From Pantoea deleyi (lineage in GTDB: Bacteria; Pseudomonadota; Gammaproteobacteria; Enterobacterales; Enterobacteriaceae): DNA of 64,000 nt. The position numbers and the translations under genes were made by a program. Location: the NCBI RefSeq assembly GCF_022647325.1, contig NZ_CP071405.1, forward strand, positions 992,001-1,056,000. The letters run 5' to 3'. A model generated the notes under the pieces. The model worked only from the letters and a program-made list of their open reading frames with translations. It searched no databases and had not been told where the DNA came from. Shown in pieces: positions 36,333-49,387 of this stretch (positions within the stretch are counted from its first letter, which is position 1; every line of letters begins with the position of its first letter).

Positions 36333-36986
36333 ATGCAGAAAGAAAAACTTTCCGCTTTAATGGATGGTGAGACCTTAGACAACGAGCTGTTTTCCGCCTT
36401 GTCGAAGGACGCAGAATTACAGAAAAGCTGGGCGAGCTATCATCTGATTCGCGATACGATGCGCGGCGATGTCGGTGAACATCTGCATTTTGATATCTCT
36501 GCGCGCGTCGCGGCGGCCATTGAAAAAGAGCCTCTGCGCACCGTGACTACGCTGATCCCTGAAGCTCAGCCAGAACCTTCCCGCTGGGAAAAAATGCCAT
36601 TCTGGAAAAAAGCGCGTCCGTGGGCGGCGCAGCTGACCCAGGTTGGCGTGGCGGCCTGTGTTTCTCTGGCGGTGATCGTGGGCGTTCAGCACTACAACCA
36701 GCCGCAGGGCAGCGCCACACAGACGTCTGACTCGCCGGTCTTCAACACGCTGCCGATGATGGGCAAAGCCTCTCCGGTCAGCCTGGGCGTGCCGTCTGAT
36801 GCGTTTGACACTAACAGCGCCAATCAGCAGGTTCAGGACCAGCGTCGTCGCGTGAATGCGATGCTGCAGGATTATGAACTCCAGCGTCGCCTGCATGCGG
36901 ATCAGCTGCAGTTTGAAACCAGTGCGCCAAAACAGGCACAGGTTGATGTTCCCGGAAACCAATCTTTAGGACAGCAACAGCAGTAA
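36333..36986 (+). CDS. rseA: Anti-sigma-E factor RseA
   Basis: 217 aa (E. coli 216). Single-pass inner-membrane protein. N-terminal cytoplasmic domain MQKEKLSALMDGETLDNELF binds and holds sigma-E; transmembrane span LTQVGVAACVSLAVIVGVQH around residues 102-121; periplasmic part rich in Gln binds RseB. Degraded by DegS and RseP on envelope stress. Its TAA overlaps the rseB ATG by one base (36986). Confidence 0.96.
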   Translation: MQKEKLSALMDGETLDNELFSALSKDAELQKSWASYHLIRDTMRGDVGEHLHFDISARVAAAIEKEPLRTVTTLIPEAQPEPSRWEKMPFWKKARPWAAQLTQVGVAACVSLAVIVGVQHYNQPQGSATQTSDSPVFNTLPMMGKASPVSLGVPSDAFDTNSANQQVQDQRRRVNAMLQDYELQRRLHADQLQFETSAPKQAQVDVPGNQSLGQQQQ

Positions 36987-37942
36987 TGAAGCCGCTTTGG
37001 TATGCTGTTAGCCTGCTGGCAGGCAGCCTGTTATGGTCATCTGCGGCCCCGGCGCAAACCTCTGCGTCCGGGGCGCTATTACAGCAGATGGAGCAGGCAA
37101 GCCAGAATCTCAACTACGAATTCGCCTATATCAACGTCTCACGCATCGGCATCGAATCGCTGCGTTATCGTCACGCGGTGATCGATAACCGGATTTTTGC
37201 GCAGCTGCTGCAGATGGACGGGCCGCGCCGGGAAGTGATCCAGCGTGGCAACGATATCAGCTACTTCGAACCGGGGCTCGATCCCTTTTCCCTGCCTGGC
37301 ACGCACATCATCGATGCACTGCCTTCGGTGATTTTTGCGGATTTCACCAAGCTCTCCTCCGCCTACGATTTCATCACGGTTGGCCGCTCGCGCATCGCCG
37401 ATCAGATGTGCGATGTGCTGCGCATCGTGTCGCGTGATGGCACCCGCTACAGTTATGTGGTCTGGCTGGATGTGGACACCAAGCTGCCGCTGCGCATCGA
37501 CCTGCTCGATCGCGATGGCGAAACGCTGGAGCAGTTCCGCGTCATCAGCTTTGCAGTGGATGAGGGCGTGCGTAACCTGATGCAGGGGCTGGAAAAGGCG
37601 AATCTGCCACCGTCGCTCTCCGTGCCGAAAGGCGATGCGGTGACGCTCAGCTGGCAGCCTGGCTGGATACCCGCCGGGATGACGCTGGTGTCGCAGAACC
37701 GCCGTACGCTGCCGGGCCTGAATAAAAATATGGAGTCAAAGCTCTACAGCGATGGTCTGTTTAGCTTTGCGATTAACGTGACGCCAGCCGATAAAACCAG
37801 TAATACGCAGACATTGCGCACTGGGCGTCGTACGGTCCAGACCGTTGTGCGCAATAATAGCGAAATTGCGGTAATCGGCGAACTGCCGCCGTCTACTGCG
37901 AAACGTATTGCGGACAGCATCGACCTGGGGTCACAAAAATGA
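36986..37942 (+). CDS. rseB: Sigma-E regulatory protein RseB
   Basis: 318 aa, E. coli length. Periplasmic, with signal peptide LWYAVSLLAGSLLWSSAAPA. Two MucB/RseB domains: the first (ALLQQMEQASQNLNYEFAYI; VYWLDVDTKLPLRIDLLDR-like VVWLDVDTKLPLRIDLLD) resembles LolA and binds LPS, the second binds RseA (SWQPGWIPAGMTLVSQNRR). It protects RseA from DegS until LPS displaces it. Overlaps rseC by ATGA (37939-37942). Confidence 0.96.
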   Translation: MKPLWYAVSLLAGSLLWSSAAPAQTSASGALLQQMEQASQNLNYEFAYINVSRIGIESLRYRHAVIDNRIFAQLLQMDGPRREVIQRGNDISYFEPGLDPFSLPGTHIIDALPSVIFADFTKLSSAYDFITVGRSRIADQMCDVLRIVSRDGTRYSYVVWLDVDTKLPLRIDLLDRDGETLEQFRVISFAVDEGVRNLMQGLEKANLPPSLSVPKGDAVTLSWQPGWIPAGMTLVSQNRRTLPGLNKNMESKLYSDGLFSFAINVTPADKTSNTQTLRTGRRTVQTVVRNNSEIAVIGELPPSTAKRIADSIDLGSQK

Positions 37943-38403
37943 TGAGAGAATGGGCCACCGTGGTGGCATGGCAGGATGGCATCGCCACGCTGCACACTGA
38001 AGCAAAAACCTCCTGCAACAGCTGCCAGGCGCGCAAAGGCTGCGGCAGCCATATGCTCAACAAGCTCGGCCCGAAGAATGCACATGTGATGCAGATTGCC
38101 AGCAGCAAGCCGCTGCAGCCGGGTCAGCGCATTGAGCTGGGCATCAAAGAGAGCAGCCTGCTTGGATCGGCGCTGCTGGTCTACATGACGCCGCTCTTTG
38201 GCCTGTTTCTGGTGGCGGGGCTGTTTCAATCGCTCTTCGGCAGCGACCTGGCGGCCGCCTGTGGTGCGCTGCTGGGCGGCATCGGTGGATTCATCGTCGC
38301 CAAAGGCGTTTCAATGAAATTTGGCGATCGCGAAGCCTTTCAGCCCGTCATTCTCAACATCGCCTTACCGCCCGATGCGCTGCGTGTTGAAAGCGAAGCG
38401 TAA
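37939..38403 (+). CDS. rseC: SoxR-reducing system / sigma-E modulator protein RseC
   Basis: 154 aa (E. coli 159). Inner-membrane protein with a cytoplasmic Cys-rich motif CNSCQARKGCGSH (about residues 23-35), which may bind an Fe-S centre or metal, followed by two transmembrane spans (SALLVYMTPLFGLFLVAGLF and LAAACGALLGGIGGFIVA). It contributes positively but weakly to sigma-E control and to SoxR reduction in E. coli. Last gene of the rpoE operon. Confidence 0.93.
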   Translation: MMREWATVVAWQDGIATLHTEAKTSCNSCQARKGCGSHMLNKLGPKNAHVMQIASSKPLQPGQRIELGIKESSLLGSALLVYMTPLFGLFLVAGLFQSLFGSDLAAACGALLGGIGGFIVAKGVSMKFGDREAFQPVILNIALPPDALRVESEA

Positions 38404-38412
38404 CGCACGTCC

Positions 38413-38437
38413 AGGCCGCGCACTCCGCGGCCTTTGT
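38413..38437 (+). terminator. Probable terminator of the rpoE-rseABC operon
   Basis: GGCCGCG-CACTC-CGCGGCC followed by TTTGT directly after the rseC stop. The T tract is short. Confidence 0.55.
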
Positions 38438-38621
38438 CTGTTCTGCCCTGCGCAGATATCTGTTTCGCTTCCACCACGTTCCATTCTTTTATGCGCGGCG
38501 TTAACAGTGTAATATGCGTCGTCATTAATGAGGCTGACAGGATTGTGGGTAAAGAGCGATCTTCCTGAATGTGTCTGTGCTCAGATTTTCAACTGAATTT
38601 TAAGCGAAGATATCCCAATAA

Positions 38622-40421
38622 ATGAAGCACATAAGAAATTTCTCCATCATCGCTCACATCGACCATGGTAAATCTACGCTCTCTGACCGCCTTATTCAGA
38701 TCTGTGGTGGCCTCACTGACCGTGAGATGGCTGCGCAGGTTCTCGATTCAATGGATCTGGAGCGCGAGCGTGGCATTACCATCAAAGCCCAGAGCGTGAC
38801 GCTCGATTACCACGCGAAAGACGGCGAAACTTACCAGCTCAATTTCATCGATACCCCGGGCCACGTTGACTTCTCTTACGAAGTTTCCCGCTCACTGGCC
38901 GCCTGTGAAGGTGCACTGCTGGTGGTGGACGCCGGTCAGGGTGTTGAAGCGCAGACACTGGCGAACTGCTACACCGCGATGGAGATGGATCTGGAAGTGG
39001 TGCCGGTTCTGAACAAGATTGACCTGCCCGCCGCCGATCCCGAGCGCGCCGCGCAGGAAATTGAAGATATCGTCGGTATCGACGCTGCCGATGCGGTGCG
39101 CTGTTCCGCCAAGACCGGCGTTGGCGTACCGGACGTGCTGGAACGCCTGGTGCGTGATATTCCGCCGCCGGAAGGCGATCCGGATGGCCCGCTGCAGGCG
39201 CTGATCATCGACTCCTGGTTCGATAACTACCTGGGCGTTGTCTCGCTGGTGCGTGTGAAAAACGGCACCATGCGCAAGGGCGACAAGATCAAAGTCCTGA
39301 GTACCGGTCAGACCTACAATGCTGACCGCCTGGGGATCTTCACGCCGAAACAGGTCGACCGCACTGAACTGAACTGCGGTGAAGTGGGCTGGCTGGTCTG
39401 CGCGATCAAAGACATTCTCGGCGCGCCCGTGGGCGATACGCTGACCACCGCGCGTAACCCGGCGGACAAAGCACTGCCGGGCTTTAAGAAAGTGAAGCCG
39501 CAGGTTTATGCCGGTCTGTTCCCGATCAGCTCTGATGACTATGAAGCCTTCCGCGACGCGCTCGGCAAACTGAGCCTGAACGACGCCTCCCTGTTCTATG
39601 AGCCGGAAAGCTCAACGGCGCTGGGCTTTGGTTTCCGCTGCGGCTTCCTGGGTCTGCTGCACATGGAGATCATTCAGGAGCGTCTGGAGCGCGAATATGA
39701 TCTCGATCTGATCACCACTGCCCCGACGGTCGTGTATGAAGTTGTGACCACCAGTGGTGACGTGGTGTATGTCGACAGCCCGTCCAAGCTGCCGCCGCTG
39801 AACAACATCGAAGAGCTGCGTGAGCCGATTGCCGAATGTCACATGCTGCTGCCGCAGGAGTATCTGGGCAACGTCATCACGCTCTGTATCGAGAAGCGTG
39901 GCGTGCAGACCAACATGGTTTATCACGGCAAGCAGGTTGCGCTGACCTACGAAATTCCGATGGCGGAAGTGGTGCTCGACTTCTTCGACCGTCTGAAATC
40001 GACCTCACGCGGTTACGCCTCGCTGGATTACAACTTCAAACGCTTCCAGCCGTCTGACATGGTGCGCGTTGACGTTCTGATTAACAGTGAACGTGTGGAT
40101 GCGCTGGCGCTGATCACGCACCGCGACAACGCCCCTTATCGCGGACGCGATCTGGTGGAGAAGATGAAAGATCTTATCCCGCGTCAGCAGTTCGATATCG
40201 CGATTCAGGCTGCCATCGGCAACCACATCATCGCGCGTTCGACGGTGAAACAGCTGCGTAAAAACGTGCTGGCCAAATGTTATGGCGGCGACGTGAGTCG
40301 TAAGAAGAAACTGTTGCAGAAACAGAAAGATGGTAAGAAACGCATGAAGCAGGTAGGTAACGTTGAGCTGCCACAGGAAGCGTTCCTCGCCATTCTGCAT
40401 GTCGGTAAGGACAGCAAATAA
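38622..40421 (+). CDS. lepA: Elongation factor 4 (LepA)
   Basis: 599 aa, the E. coli length. Ribosome-associated GTPase: G1 AHIDHGKST near residue 12, switch [10 protein letters not shown] near 77, NKIDLP near 131; domains resembling EF-G II, III and V ([23 protein letters not shown]), and the specific C-terminal domain ([35 protein letters not shown]). Involved in initiation/30S biogenesis and stress recovery. Forms an operon with lepB, 9 bp downstream. Confidence 0.97.
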   Translation: MKHIRNFSIIAHIDHGKSTLSDRLIQICGGLTDREMAAQVLDSMDLERERGITIKAQSVTLDYHAKDGETYQLNFIDTPGHVDFSYEVSRSLAACEGALLVVDAGQGVEAQTLANCYTAMEMDLEVVPVLNKIDLPAADPERAAQEIEDIVGIDAADAVRCSAKTGVGVPDVLERLVRDIPPPEGDPDGPLQALIIDSWFDNYLGVVSLVRVKNGTMRKGDKIKVLSTGQTYNADRLGIFTPKQVDRTELNCGEVGWLVCAIKDILGAPVGDTLTTARNPADKALPGFKKVKPQVYAGLFPISSDDYEAFRDALGKLSLNDASLFYEPESSTALGFGFRCGFLGLLHMEIIQERLEREYDLDLITTAPTVVYEVVTTSGDVVYVDSPSKLPPLNNIEELREPIAECHMLLPQEYLGNVITLCIEKRGVQTNMVYHGKQVALTYEIPMAEVVLDFFDRLKSTSRGYASLDYNFKRFQPSDMVRVDVLINSERVDALALITHRDNAPYRGRDLVEKMKDLIPRQQFDIAIQAAIGNHIIARSTVKQLRKNVLAKCYGGDVSRKKKLLQKQKDGKKRMKQVGNVELPQEAFLAILHVGKDSK

Positions 40422-40430
40422 GGATTTCTG

Positions 40431-41405
40431 ATGGCTAATATGTTCGCCCTGATTCTGGCGATAGCGACGCTGATTACTGGCATCGTCTGGGTTATTGATC
40501 GGTTTAAATGGGCGCCTGAGCGTCGTGCGAAACAGGCGGCGGCCCAGGCGCAGACCGGTAATGCGCTCGACAGCAAAACGCTGGCGAAGGTCTCTTCTCA
40601 GCCAGGCTGGGTGGAAACCACCGCCTCCGTGTTCCCGGTGCTGGCCGTGGTCTTCATCGTGCGTTCGTTTATCTACGAACCGTTCCAGATCCCGTCGGGT
40701 TCGATGATGCCGACCCTGCTGATCGGCGACTTCATCCTGGTGGAGAAGTTCGCCTACGGCATCAAGGATCCGATTACCCAGACCACGCTGATCCCGACCG
40801 GTCAGCCAAAACGCGGAGATATCGCGGTATTCAAATACCCGAAAGATCCGAGTCTGGACTACATCAAGCGCGTAATTGGCCTGCCGGGCGACAAAGTCAT
40901 CTATGATCCTTACAGCAAAACGCTGACGGTGAAACCGGCGTGTGCCGATGAAAAAGCCTGCGTGTCGGCGTTACCGGTGACCTACACTGACGTTGAGCCG
41001 AGCAATTTCATTCAGACCTTCAGCGGCTTTGATGGCAACGAAACCGGCAACGGCTTCTACCAGGTGCCGCAGGGCGACACGCTGCGTGGCGGACTGCGCC
41101 TGGGCACCCGCAAAGAGACGATCGGCAACGTCACGCATGACATCCTGCTGGTTAACGAAGCGCAGAGTCAGGCGGGCATGTATTATCAGCAGCCGGGTCA
41201 GCCGCAGGCGACCTGGGTAGTGCCGAAAGGGCAATACTTCATGATGGGCGACAACCGCGATAACAGCGCCGACAGCCGCTACTGGGGCTTTGTCCCGGAG
41301 CGCAATCTGGTGGGTAAAGCGGTCGCTATCTGGATGAGCTTTGAGAAACAAGAAGGGCAGTGGCCAACCGGCGTGCGATTCAGTCGCATCGGCGGTATCC
41401 ACTAA
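40431..41405 (+). CDS. lepB: Signal peptidase I (LepB)
   Basis: 324 aa, E. coli length. Inner-membrane serine protease that cleaves Sec and Tat signal peptides. Transmembrane helices LILAIATLITGIVWVIDRF and ASVFPVLAVVFIVRSFI; catalytic Ser in PSGSMMPTL (about residue 91), general base Lys in DYIKRVIGLPGD (about 146), and the conserved GDNRDNSADSRYWGFVP box near 273-289. Co-transcribed with lepA. Confidence 0.97.
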   Translation: MANMFALILAIATLITGIVWVIDRFKWAPERRAKQAAAQAQTGNALDSKTLAKVSSQPGWVETTASVFPVLAVVFIVRSFIYEPFQIPSGSMMPTLLIGDFILVEKFAYGIKDPITQTTLIPTGQPKRGDIAVFKYPKDPSLDYIKRVIGLPGDKVIYDPYSKTLTVKPACADEKACVSALPVTYTDVEPSNFIQTFSGFDGNETGNGFYQVPQGDTLRGGLRLGTRKETIGNVTHDILLVNEAQSQAGMYYQQPGQPQATWVVPKGQYFMMGDNRDNSADSRYWGFVPERNLVGKAVAIWMSFEKQEGQWPTGVRFSRIGGIH

Positions 41406-41421
41406 ATCATTGTCTGTTTAA

Positions 41422-42216
<795 letters not shown>

Positions 42217-42357
42217 CTCTGCCGGCGTCACGGCGTCCGCAGTGGCGCGATAACACCGGACACAGAGCTGTCCCGGCGTCAGCAGACGCTGAATGACACA
42301 CGATTCAAATAGCACTCTTTCGGCGCCTTCTCAGGCGCTGAACAATTCAGGACTCGA

Positions 42358-43263
42358 ATGAGCGAAAACGTTACTTATTGCGGCTTTGTCGCGATTGTTG
42401 GCCGACCCAACGTCGGTAAATCCACCTTACTGAACCAGTTACTGGGGCAGAAGGTGTCGATCACCTCGCGCAAGCCGCAAACCACGCGCCACCGCATCAT
42501 GGGCATTCACACCGAGGGTGACTATCAGGCGATCTACGTCGATACCCCGGGCCTGCACATGGAAGAGAAGCGCGCCATTAACCGTCTGATGAACCGCGCA
42601 GCCAGCAGTTCAATCGGTGACGTCGAGCTGGTGATCTTCGTGGTTGAAGGTACGCGCTGGACGCCCGATGACGAGATGGTGTTGAACAAACTGCGCGACA
42701 ACAAAGTGCCGGTGGTACTGGCGGTCAACAAGGTCGACAACATCCAGGACAAAACCATTCTGCTGCCGCATCTGCAGTTCCTGAGCCAGCAGATGAACTT
42801 CCTGGATATCGTGCCGATCTCGGCGGAAAGCGGCAAGAACGTCGATACCATTGCGGCGATTACCCGCAAGCATCTGCCGCAGGCCGATCATCACTTCCCG
42901 GAAGATTACATCACCGACCGCTCTCAGCGTTTCATGGCGTCGGAGATGATCCGCGAAAAACTGATGCGCTTCCTGGGCGCGGAACTGCCTTACTCGGTCA
43001 CCGTAGAGATCGAGCGTTTCGTGACGAACGAACGTGGCGGTTACGACATCCACGGCCTGATTCTGGTTGAGCGCGAAGGCCAGAAGAAGATGGTGATTGG
43101 CAACAAAGGGGCCAAAATCAAAGTTATCGGAACCGAAGCGCGCAGGGATATGGAAGAGATGTTTGAAGCCAAAGTGCATCTCGAACTGTGGGTGAAAGTG
43201 AAATCCGGTTGGGCAGACGACGAACGTGCGCTGCGCAGCCTGGGTTATACAGACGATCTCTGA
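42358..43263 (+). CDS. era: GTPase Era
   Basis: 301 aa, E. coli length. Essential GTPase for 16S rRNA 3'-end maturation and 30S assembly. G1 [12 protein letters not shown] near residue 15, DTPGLH near 62, NKVDN near 124, and the C-terminal KH domain [18 protein letters not shown] near 240. Separated from rnc by 141 bp, whereas in E. coli the two genes overlap. Confidence 0.97.
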   Translation: MSENVTYCGFVAIVGRPNVGKSTLLNQLLGQKVSITSRKPQTTRHRIMGIHTEGDYQAIYVDTPGLHMEEKRAINRLMNRAASSSIGDVELVIFVVEGTRWTPDDEMVLNKLRDNKVPVVLAVNKVDNIQDKTILLPHLQFLSQQMNFLDIVPISAESGKNVDTIAAITRKHLPQADHHFPEDYITDRSQRFMASEMIREKLMRFLGAELPYSVTVEIERFVTNERGGYDIHGLILVEREGQKKMVIGNKGAKIKVIGTEARRDMEEMFEAKVHLELWVKVKSGWADDERALRSLGYTDDL

Positions 43264-43267
43264 TTCA

Positions 43268-43996
43268 ATGGAAGGCTGGCAACGCGCCTTTGTGCTGCAT
43301 AGTCGTCCCTACAGCGAAACCAGTCTGCTGCTCGACCTGTTCAGCGAAAGTGAAGGGCGGGTGCGGGTGCTGGCCAAGGGCGCCCGGTCGCGGCGCTCGC
43401 AGCTGAAAGGCGCGTTACAGCCTTTTACCCCGCTGCTGGTACGCTGGAGCGGGCGCGGCGAAGTTAAAACCCTGCGCAATGCCGAAGCGGTGTCGCTGGC
43501 CTTACCGCTCAGCGGCATCACGCTCTACTGCGGTCTTTATGTCAATGAGCTGGTCTCCCGCGTGTTGCAGCAGGAGTTTCCCTTCTCCGAACTCTTCTTC
43601 GATTATCTCAACTGCCTCCAGGCGTTAGCCTCGACCCACGGTCAGCCGGAACCGGCGCTGCGCCGCTTCGAGCTGGCGCTGCTCGGTCATCTGGGCTACG
43701 GCGTCGATTTCCTGCACTGCGCTGGCAGTGGCGAGGCGGTCAGCGATGAGATGACCTACAGCTACCGTGAAGAGCGCGGGTTTATCGCCAGCCTGGTGGT
43801 GGGTCAGCGCAGCTTTACCGGCCGCGAACTGCGCGCCCTCTATGAGCGGGACTTTCCGGATGCCGCCACACTGCGCGCCGCCAAGCGATTTACCCGCATC
43901 GCCCTGAAGCCCTATCTGGGTGGCAAGCCGCTGAAAAGTCAGGAGCTGTTCCGCCAGTTTGTCCCGAAGAAAAAGCCTGAACAGGCAGATGAATAG
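43268..43996 (+). CDS. recO: DNA repair protein RecO
   Basis: 242 aa, E. coli length. OB-fold mediator that loads RecA on SSB-coated ssDNA in the RecFOR pathway. N-terminus [27 protein letters not shown], then [20 protein letters not shown]; helical C-terminal domain with [25 protein letters not shown] 43268 lies 4 bases after the era stop; the frame's earlier ATG at 43226 reads back into era. Confidence 0.96.
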   Translation: MEGWQRAFVLHSRPYSETSLLLDLFSESEGRVRVLAKGARSRRSQLKGALQPFTPLLVRWSGRGEVKTLRNAEAVSLALPLSGITLYCGLYVNELVSRVLQQEFPFSELFFDYLNCLQALASTHGQPEPALRRFELALLGHLGYGVDFLHCAGSGEAVSDEMTYSYREERGFIASLVVGQRSFTGRELRALYERDFPDAATLRAAKRFTRIALKPYLGGKPLKSQELFRQFVPKKKPEQADE

Positions 43997-44067
43997 CGCG
44001 GGTTGTACCGCCTGCGGGGTCTGCGCGGTACACTCAACATCACGATGGAAAAGAAGTGAGGATGGTC

Positions 44068-44799
44068 ATGGCTGAGTTGCTGTTAGGCGTCAATATCGAT
44101 CACATTGCCACGGTGCGAAACGCCCGTGGCACAAACTATCCCGATCCGGTGCAGGCGGCGTTTATCGCCGAGCAGGCGGGCGCGGATGGCATTACCGTTC
44201 ACCTGCGCGAAGATCGTCGTCACATCACCGACCGCGATGTGCGCATCCTGCGTGACACCATCCAGACGCGCATGAATCTGGAGATGGCGGTTACCGACGA
44301 GATGATCGGCATCGCCTGCGATATCCGTCCCCATTTCTGCTGTCTGGTGCCGGAAAAGCGTCAGGAAGTGACGACCGAAGGCGGTCTGGATGTGGCGGGG
44401 CAGCAGGAGAAGATGAACGCGGCCGTGCGTCTGCTGAGTGACGCGGGCATTCTGGTGTCGCTGTTTATCGATGCCGATCATCGCCAGATCGAGGCGGCGG
44501 TGGCCAGCGGCGCGCCCTACATCGAGATTCACACCGGCGCCTACGCCGAAGCTCCGGAGGGACTGGCGCGCGACGCCGAGCTGGCGCGGATCCGTCACGC
44601 CGCGACCTTTGCCGCCAGCCTGGGGCTGAAGGTGAATGCCGGCCACGGCCTGACCTACCACAACGTGCTGCCGATTGCGGCGCTGCCGGAAATGCACGAG
44701 CTCAACATCGGCCATGCCATTATCGGCCGTGCCGTGATGAGTGGCCTGCCGGATGCCGTGAAAGAGATGAAACAGCTGCTGCGTGAAGCGCGTCGCTGA
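44068..44799 (+). CDS. pdxJ: Pyridoxine 5'-phosphate synthase
   Basis: 243 aa, E. coli length. TIM-barrel enzyme that condenses 3-amino-1-hydroxyacetone phosphate with deoxyxylulose phosphate to PNP. Motifs: [48 protein letters not shown] [32 protein letters not shown], and [14 protein letters not shown] 44068 (MAELLLGVN) chosen over the frame's first ATG at 44056. Its stop overlaps the acpS start by one base. Confidence 0.97.
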   Translation: MAELLLGVNIDHIATVRNARGTNYPDPVQAAFIAEQAGADGITVHLREDRRHITDRDVRILRDTIQTRMNLEMAVTDEMIGIACDIRPHFCCLVPEKRQEVTTEGGLDVAGQQEKMNAAVRLLSDAGILVSLFIDADHRQIEAAVASGAPYIEIHTGAYAEAPEGLARDAELARIRHAATFAASLGLKVNAGHGLTYHNVLPIAALPEMHELNIGHAIIGRAVMSGLPDAVKEMKQLLREARR

Positions 44800-45179
44800 T
44801 GGCTATTCTGGGACTGGGCACCGACATCGTGGAGATTGAACGCATCGCCGGGGTGATCGAACGCGCCGGTGACAGGCTGGCGCGTCGGGTCCTGAGCGAA
44901 GCGGAATGGCAGCAGTATCAGGCCCATCATCAGCCGGTGCGCTTTCTCGCCAAGCGGTTTGCGGTCAAAGAGGCGGCCGCCAAAGCCTTTGGCACCGGCA
45001 TTCGCGGCGGGCTGGCGTTTAATCAGTTCGAAGTTTACAACGATGAGCTGGGTAAACCGGGATTACGTTTCTTTCAGCATGCGGCGGAAGTGGCGCAGAA
45101 CCTGGGGGTTAACCGGGTTCATGTGACGCTGGCCGATGAGCGTCACTACGCCTGTGCCACGGTGATTATCGAGAGCTAG
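44799..45179 (+). CDS. acpS: Holo-[acyl-carrier-protein] synthase
   Basis: 126 aa, E. coli length. Transfers 4'-phosphopantetheine from CoA to apo-ACP. Magnesium-binding [12 protein letters not shown] at residues 5-16, and [21 protein letters not shown] around 48-68. Translationally coupled to pdxJ. Its stop overlaps the convergent yfhL gene by 4 bp. Confidence 0.97.
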   Translation: MAILGLGTDIVEIERIAGVIERAGDRLARRVLSEAEWQQYQAHHQPVRFLAKRFAVKEAAAKAFGTGIRGGLAFNQFEVYNDELGKPGLRFFQHAAEVAQNLGVNRVHVTLADERHYACATVIIES

Positions 45180-45424
45180 CCGTGCAGCAGCACAAACTTC
45201 TCCCACAGCGCATCGCGTGATTCGATGTGCTGTGGGTTTGTGATAATGGTGTTGTCGATAGGGCAGACCTGCTGGCAGGTCGGCACCTCATAGTGACCGA
45301 CGCATTCGGTACAGCGACTGACATCGATTTCATAGATCGCATCGCCCAGCGAAATGGCCTGGTTCGGGCACTCCGGTTCACACATATCGCAGTTAATGCA
45401 TCTGGACGTAATCAACAGCGCCAT
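45176..45424 (-). CDS. yfhL: YfhL family 4Fe-4S dicluster ferredoxin
   Basis: 82 aa. First cluster motif [12 protein letters not shown], second [18 protein letters not shown] with the enlarged loop typical of the Alvin-type ferredoxins, plus a C-terminal helix ([14 protein letters not shown]). Low-potential electron carrier; its partners are not established. Start ATG 45422-45424 ([12 protein letters not shown]); three codons longer is possible. Confidence 0.93.
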   Translation of the reverse strand: MALLITSRCINCDMCEPECPNQAISLGDAIYEIDVSRCTECVGHYEVPTCQQVCPIDNTIITNPQHIESRDALWEKFVLLHG

Positions 45425-45479
45425 CTTTCCCACCTGATAACAACAGAAAAAGCGCGGGTATTATACGCGCTGCCGCTGA

Positions 45480-46319
45480 TCAGACCAGCTTTTTCACCAG
45501 CGCCTCGCTGTGGCGGATATGGCTGGAGGCGCGTTCCGGATCGTTCTGCACCAGCGCCATAAACAGCAGGTCGGTCAGGGCCAGCTGCGCGGTGGTGGAG
45601 GAGATCGCCGCGCTGCGTGTGCTCTGCTCTTCGGCCACCGTATAGAGGCAGTAGCTGGCGCTCTGCTGCAGCGTGTTGGGGGTAAAGCCGGTGAAGGCCA
45701 CCACATCAGCGCCCACCTGCGCGGCTTCCTGCGCCGCCAGATTGATCTCGCGCCGCTCCCCGGTGTAGGAGATGGCAAGCAGCACATCGCCGGGCCCCAT
45801 CGCCTGAACGCTGGCCAGCAGCGCGTGCATGTCCTGCTCCGCGACCGCATTAATCCCAATCTTCATCAGCTTCCAGGAGAAATCCTTTGCCACCAGGCCC
45901 GAGGCGCCGATACCCACCAGCAGAATGCGCCGGGCATTCTTCAGTAATTGCAGCACGTCGTTAAGCTTCTCTTCGCTGTTGATATCCAGCGTGGCGCGGA
46001 TCGCCGAGAGCTTTTCGGTCAGCAGCTTCTCGCCCACCATCTTGAGCGGGTCGTCGCTGAGAATATGGTTGTGCACGGTAATGGCATCCTTGTCCGCCAG
46101 TGACTCACTCAGGGCCAGCTTCAGCGCCGGAAAGCCTTTGTATCCCAGTTTCTGGGCAAACTTGACGACGCTCGACTGGCTGACGCCGGACTCTTCCGCC
46201 AGCTTCTGCGAACTCAGGTGGCGCGCCCGATCGGGTTGCGACAGTAAAAAATCCGCCAGCCGACGCTCGTTCAAGGCCAGACGTGGATAAAGCTGGCGAA
46301 TGCGCAGCAGTGAACTCAT
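45480..46319 (-). CDS. yfhH: MurR/RpiR-family transcriptional regulator YfhH
   Basis: 279 aa. N-terminal RpiR HTH domain (LRIRQLYPRLALNERRLADF; LAEESGVSQSSVVKFAQKLG) and C-terminal SIS sugar-phosphate isomerase domain (RRILLVGIGASGLVAKDFSW; VLLAISYTGERREINLAAQEA). It should sense a phosphosugar, but no adjacent metabolic gene indicates which; E. coli YfhH is likewise unassigned. Start MSSLLRIRQ at 46317-46319; ATG 46325 two codons upstream is the alternative. Confidence 0.9.
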   Translation of the reverse strand: MSSLLRIRQLYPRLALNERRLADFLLSQPDRARHLSSQKLAEESGVSQSSVVKFAQKLGYKGFPALKLALSESLADKDAITVHNHILSDDPLKMVGEKLLTEKLSAIRATLDINSEEKLNDVLQLLKNARRILLVGIGASGLVAKDFSWKLMKIGINAVAEQDMHALLASVQAMGPGDVLLAISYTGERREINLAAQEAAQVGADVVAFTGFTPNTLQQSASYCLYTVAEEQSTRSAAISSTTAQLALTDLLFMALVQNDPERASSHIRHSEALVKKLV

Positions 46320-46473
46320 GCCCAATCCTCATCGTTCAGGAATAATCGGAGAAGAATAAACTATTCATCAGGCATTGTAGTCATCGGAATTAAAAATGAC
46401 ACGCATCGCCGAGCCGCCTGATGATGGCTACACTACTCTTTATCATCCCGGAATCTGTCTGAAGGAGAGCTGT

Positions 46474-47112
46474 TTGACCAGGGGAACACATCGTCGCATC
46501 GTATTTTTTGACCTGGATGGCACATTGCACCAGCAGGATATGTTTGGCACCTTTATGCGCTATCTGCTGCGTCGCCGCCCGCTTAACCTGCTGCTGGTGG
46601 TGCCACTGCTGCCGGTGGTGGGGATCGGCCTGCTGCTGAAAGGGCGGGCCGCCCGCTGGCCCATGAGCCTGTTGCTCTGGTCGATTACCTTCGGCCGCTC
46701 AGAACAGACCCTGCTGCGGCTGGAAGCGGAATTTGCGCAGTGGTTCCGCCTGCGCGTCAGGGCCTTTCCGGTGGTGCAGCAGCGCCTGACCGAATATCTG
46801 GGCAGTGATGATGCGGATGTCTGGCTGATCACCGGATCGCCGCAGTCGCTGGTGGAGCAGGTCTATTACGACTCGGCGTTTCTGCCACGGGTAAAACTGA
46901 TCGCCAGCCAGATGCAGCGCGGCTGGGGCGGCCGGGTGCTGTCGATGCGCTGCCTGGGGCATGAAAAGGTGGCGCAGCTCGAAGAGAAAATCGGCACGCC
47001 ATTGCAGCTCTACAGCGGCTACAGCGACAGCAAGCAGGACAACCCGCTGCTGTTTTTCTGCCAGCATCGCTGGCGCGTGACGCCCGCGGGTGAGCTGCAG
47101 CAGCTGGAATAA
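46474..47112 (+). CDS. pgpC: Phosphatidylglycerophosphatase C
   Basis: 212 aa, following E. coli PgpC (YfhB, 211 aa). HAD-superfamily phosphatase: nucleophile motif VFFDLDGTLHQQDMFG, transmembrane stretch LNLLLVVPLLPVVGIGLLL, motif II VWLITGSPQSLVEQVYYD, and GYSDSKQDNPLLFFCQHRWR at the end. It dephosphorylates PG-phosphate to PG. I start it at TTG 46474, behind AAGGAG at 46462-46467, because homology begins there (TRGTHRRIVFF); an ATG at 46396 would add 26 unrelated residues. Confidence 0.9.
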   Translation: MTRGTHRRIVFFDLDGTLHQQDMFGTFMRYLLRRRPLNLLLVVPLLPVVGIGLLLKGRAARWPMSLLLWSITFGRSEQTLLRLEAEFAQWFRLRVRAFPVVQQRLTEYLGSDDADVWLITGSPQSLVEQVYYDSAFLPRVKLIASQMQRGWGGRVLSMRCLGHEKVAQLEEKIGTPLQLYSGYSDSKQDNPLLFFCQHRWRVTPAGELQQLE

Positions 47113-47142
47113 GTTTCGACACGCAGGAGGAGCTCGCTATAA

Positions 47143-49121
<1,979 letters not shown>

Positions 49122-49285
49122 ATAGTTATCTCTCGCTGGCTCTAAGGCCTCTGTCTTTTAAAGGCAGTATTTATCTTCTTTGAACTCCCAGAGCGAGGGG
49201 CATTCTGCGCAACAAAATGACGCTGAGCAACTTTTATAGCAGCTTTTGCGCAAAATTCAGGCAAATCCGGGTCGCCAAAAATTCT

Positions 49286-49301
49286 GCGCAAACGGTTTCG
49301 T
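49286..49301 (+). promoter_or_regulatory. PurR operator of purL
   Basis: GCGCAAACGGTTTCGT, close to the PurR consensus ACGCAAACGTTTGCGT, about 87 bp before purL, followed by TATAATACG at 49318-49326 as probable -10. Confidence 0.8.
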
Positions 49302-49387
49302 CGCGAGGTCGCTTTCTCTATAATACGCCCCGTTTTCCCTGTTGCGCCCAATTTGCGTCGCCCGGCGCCCTGACGAGAGACTTATTA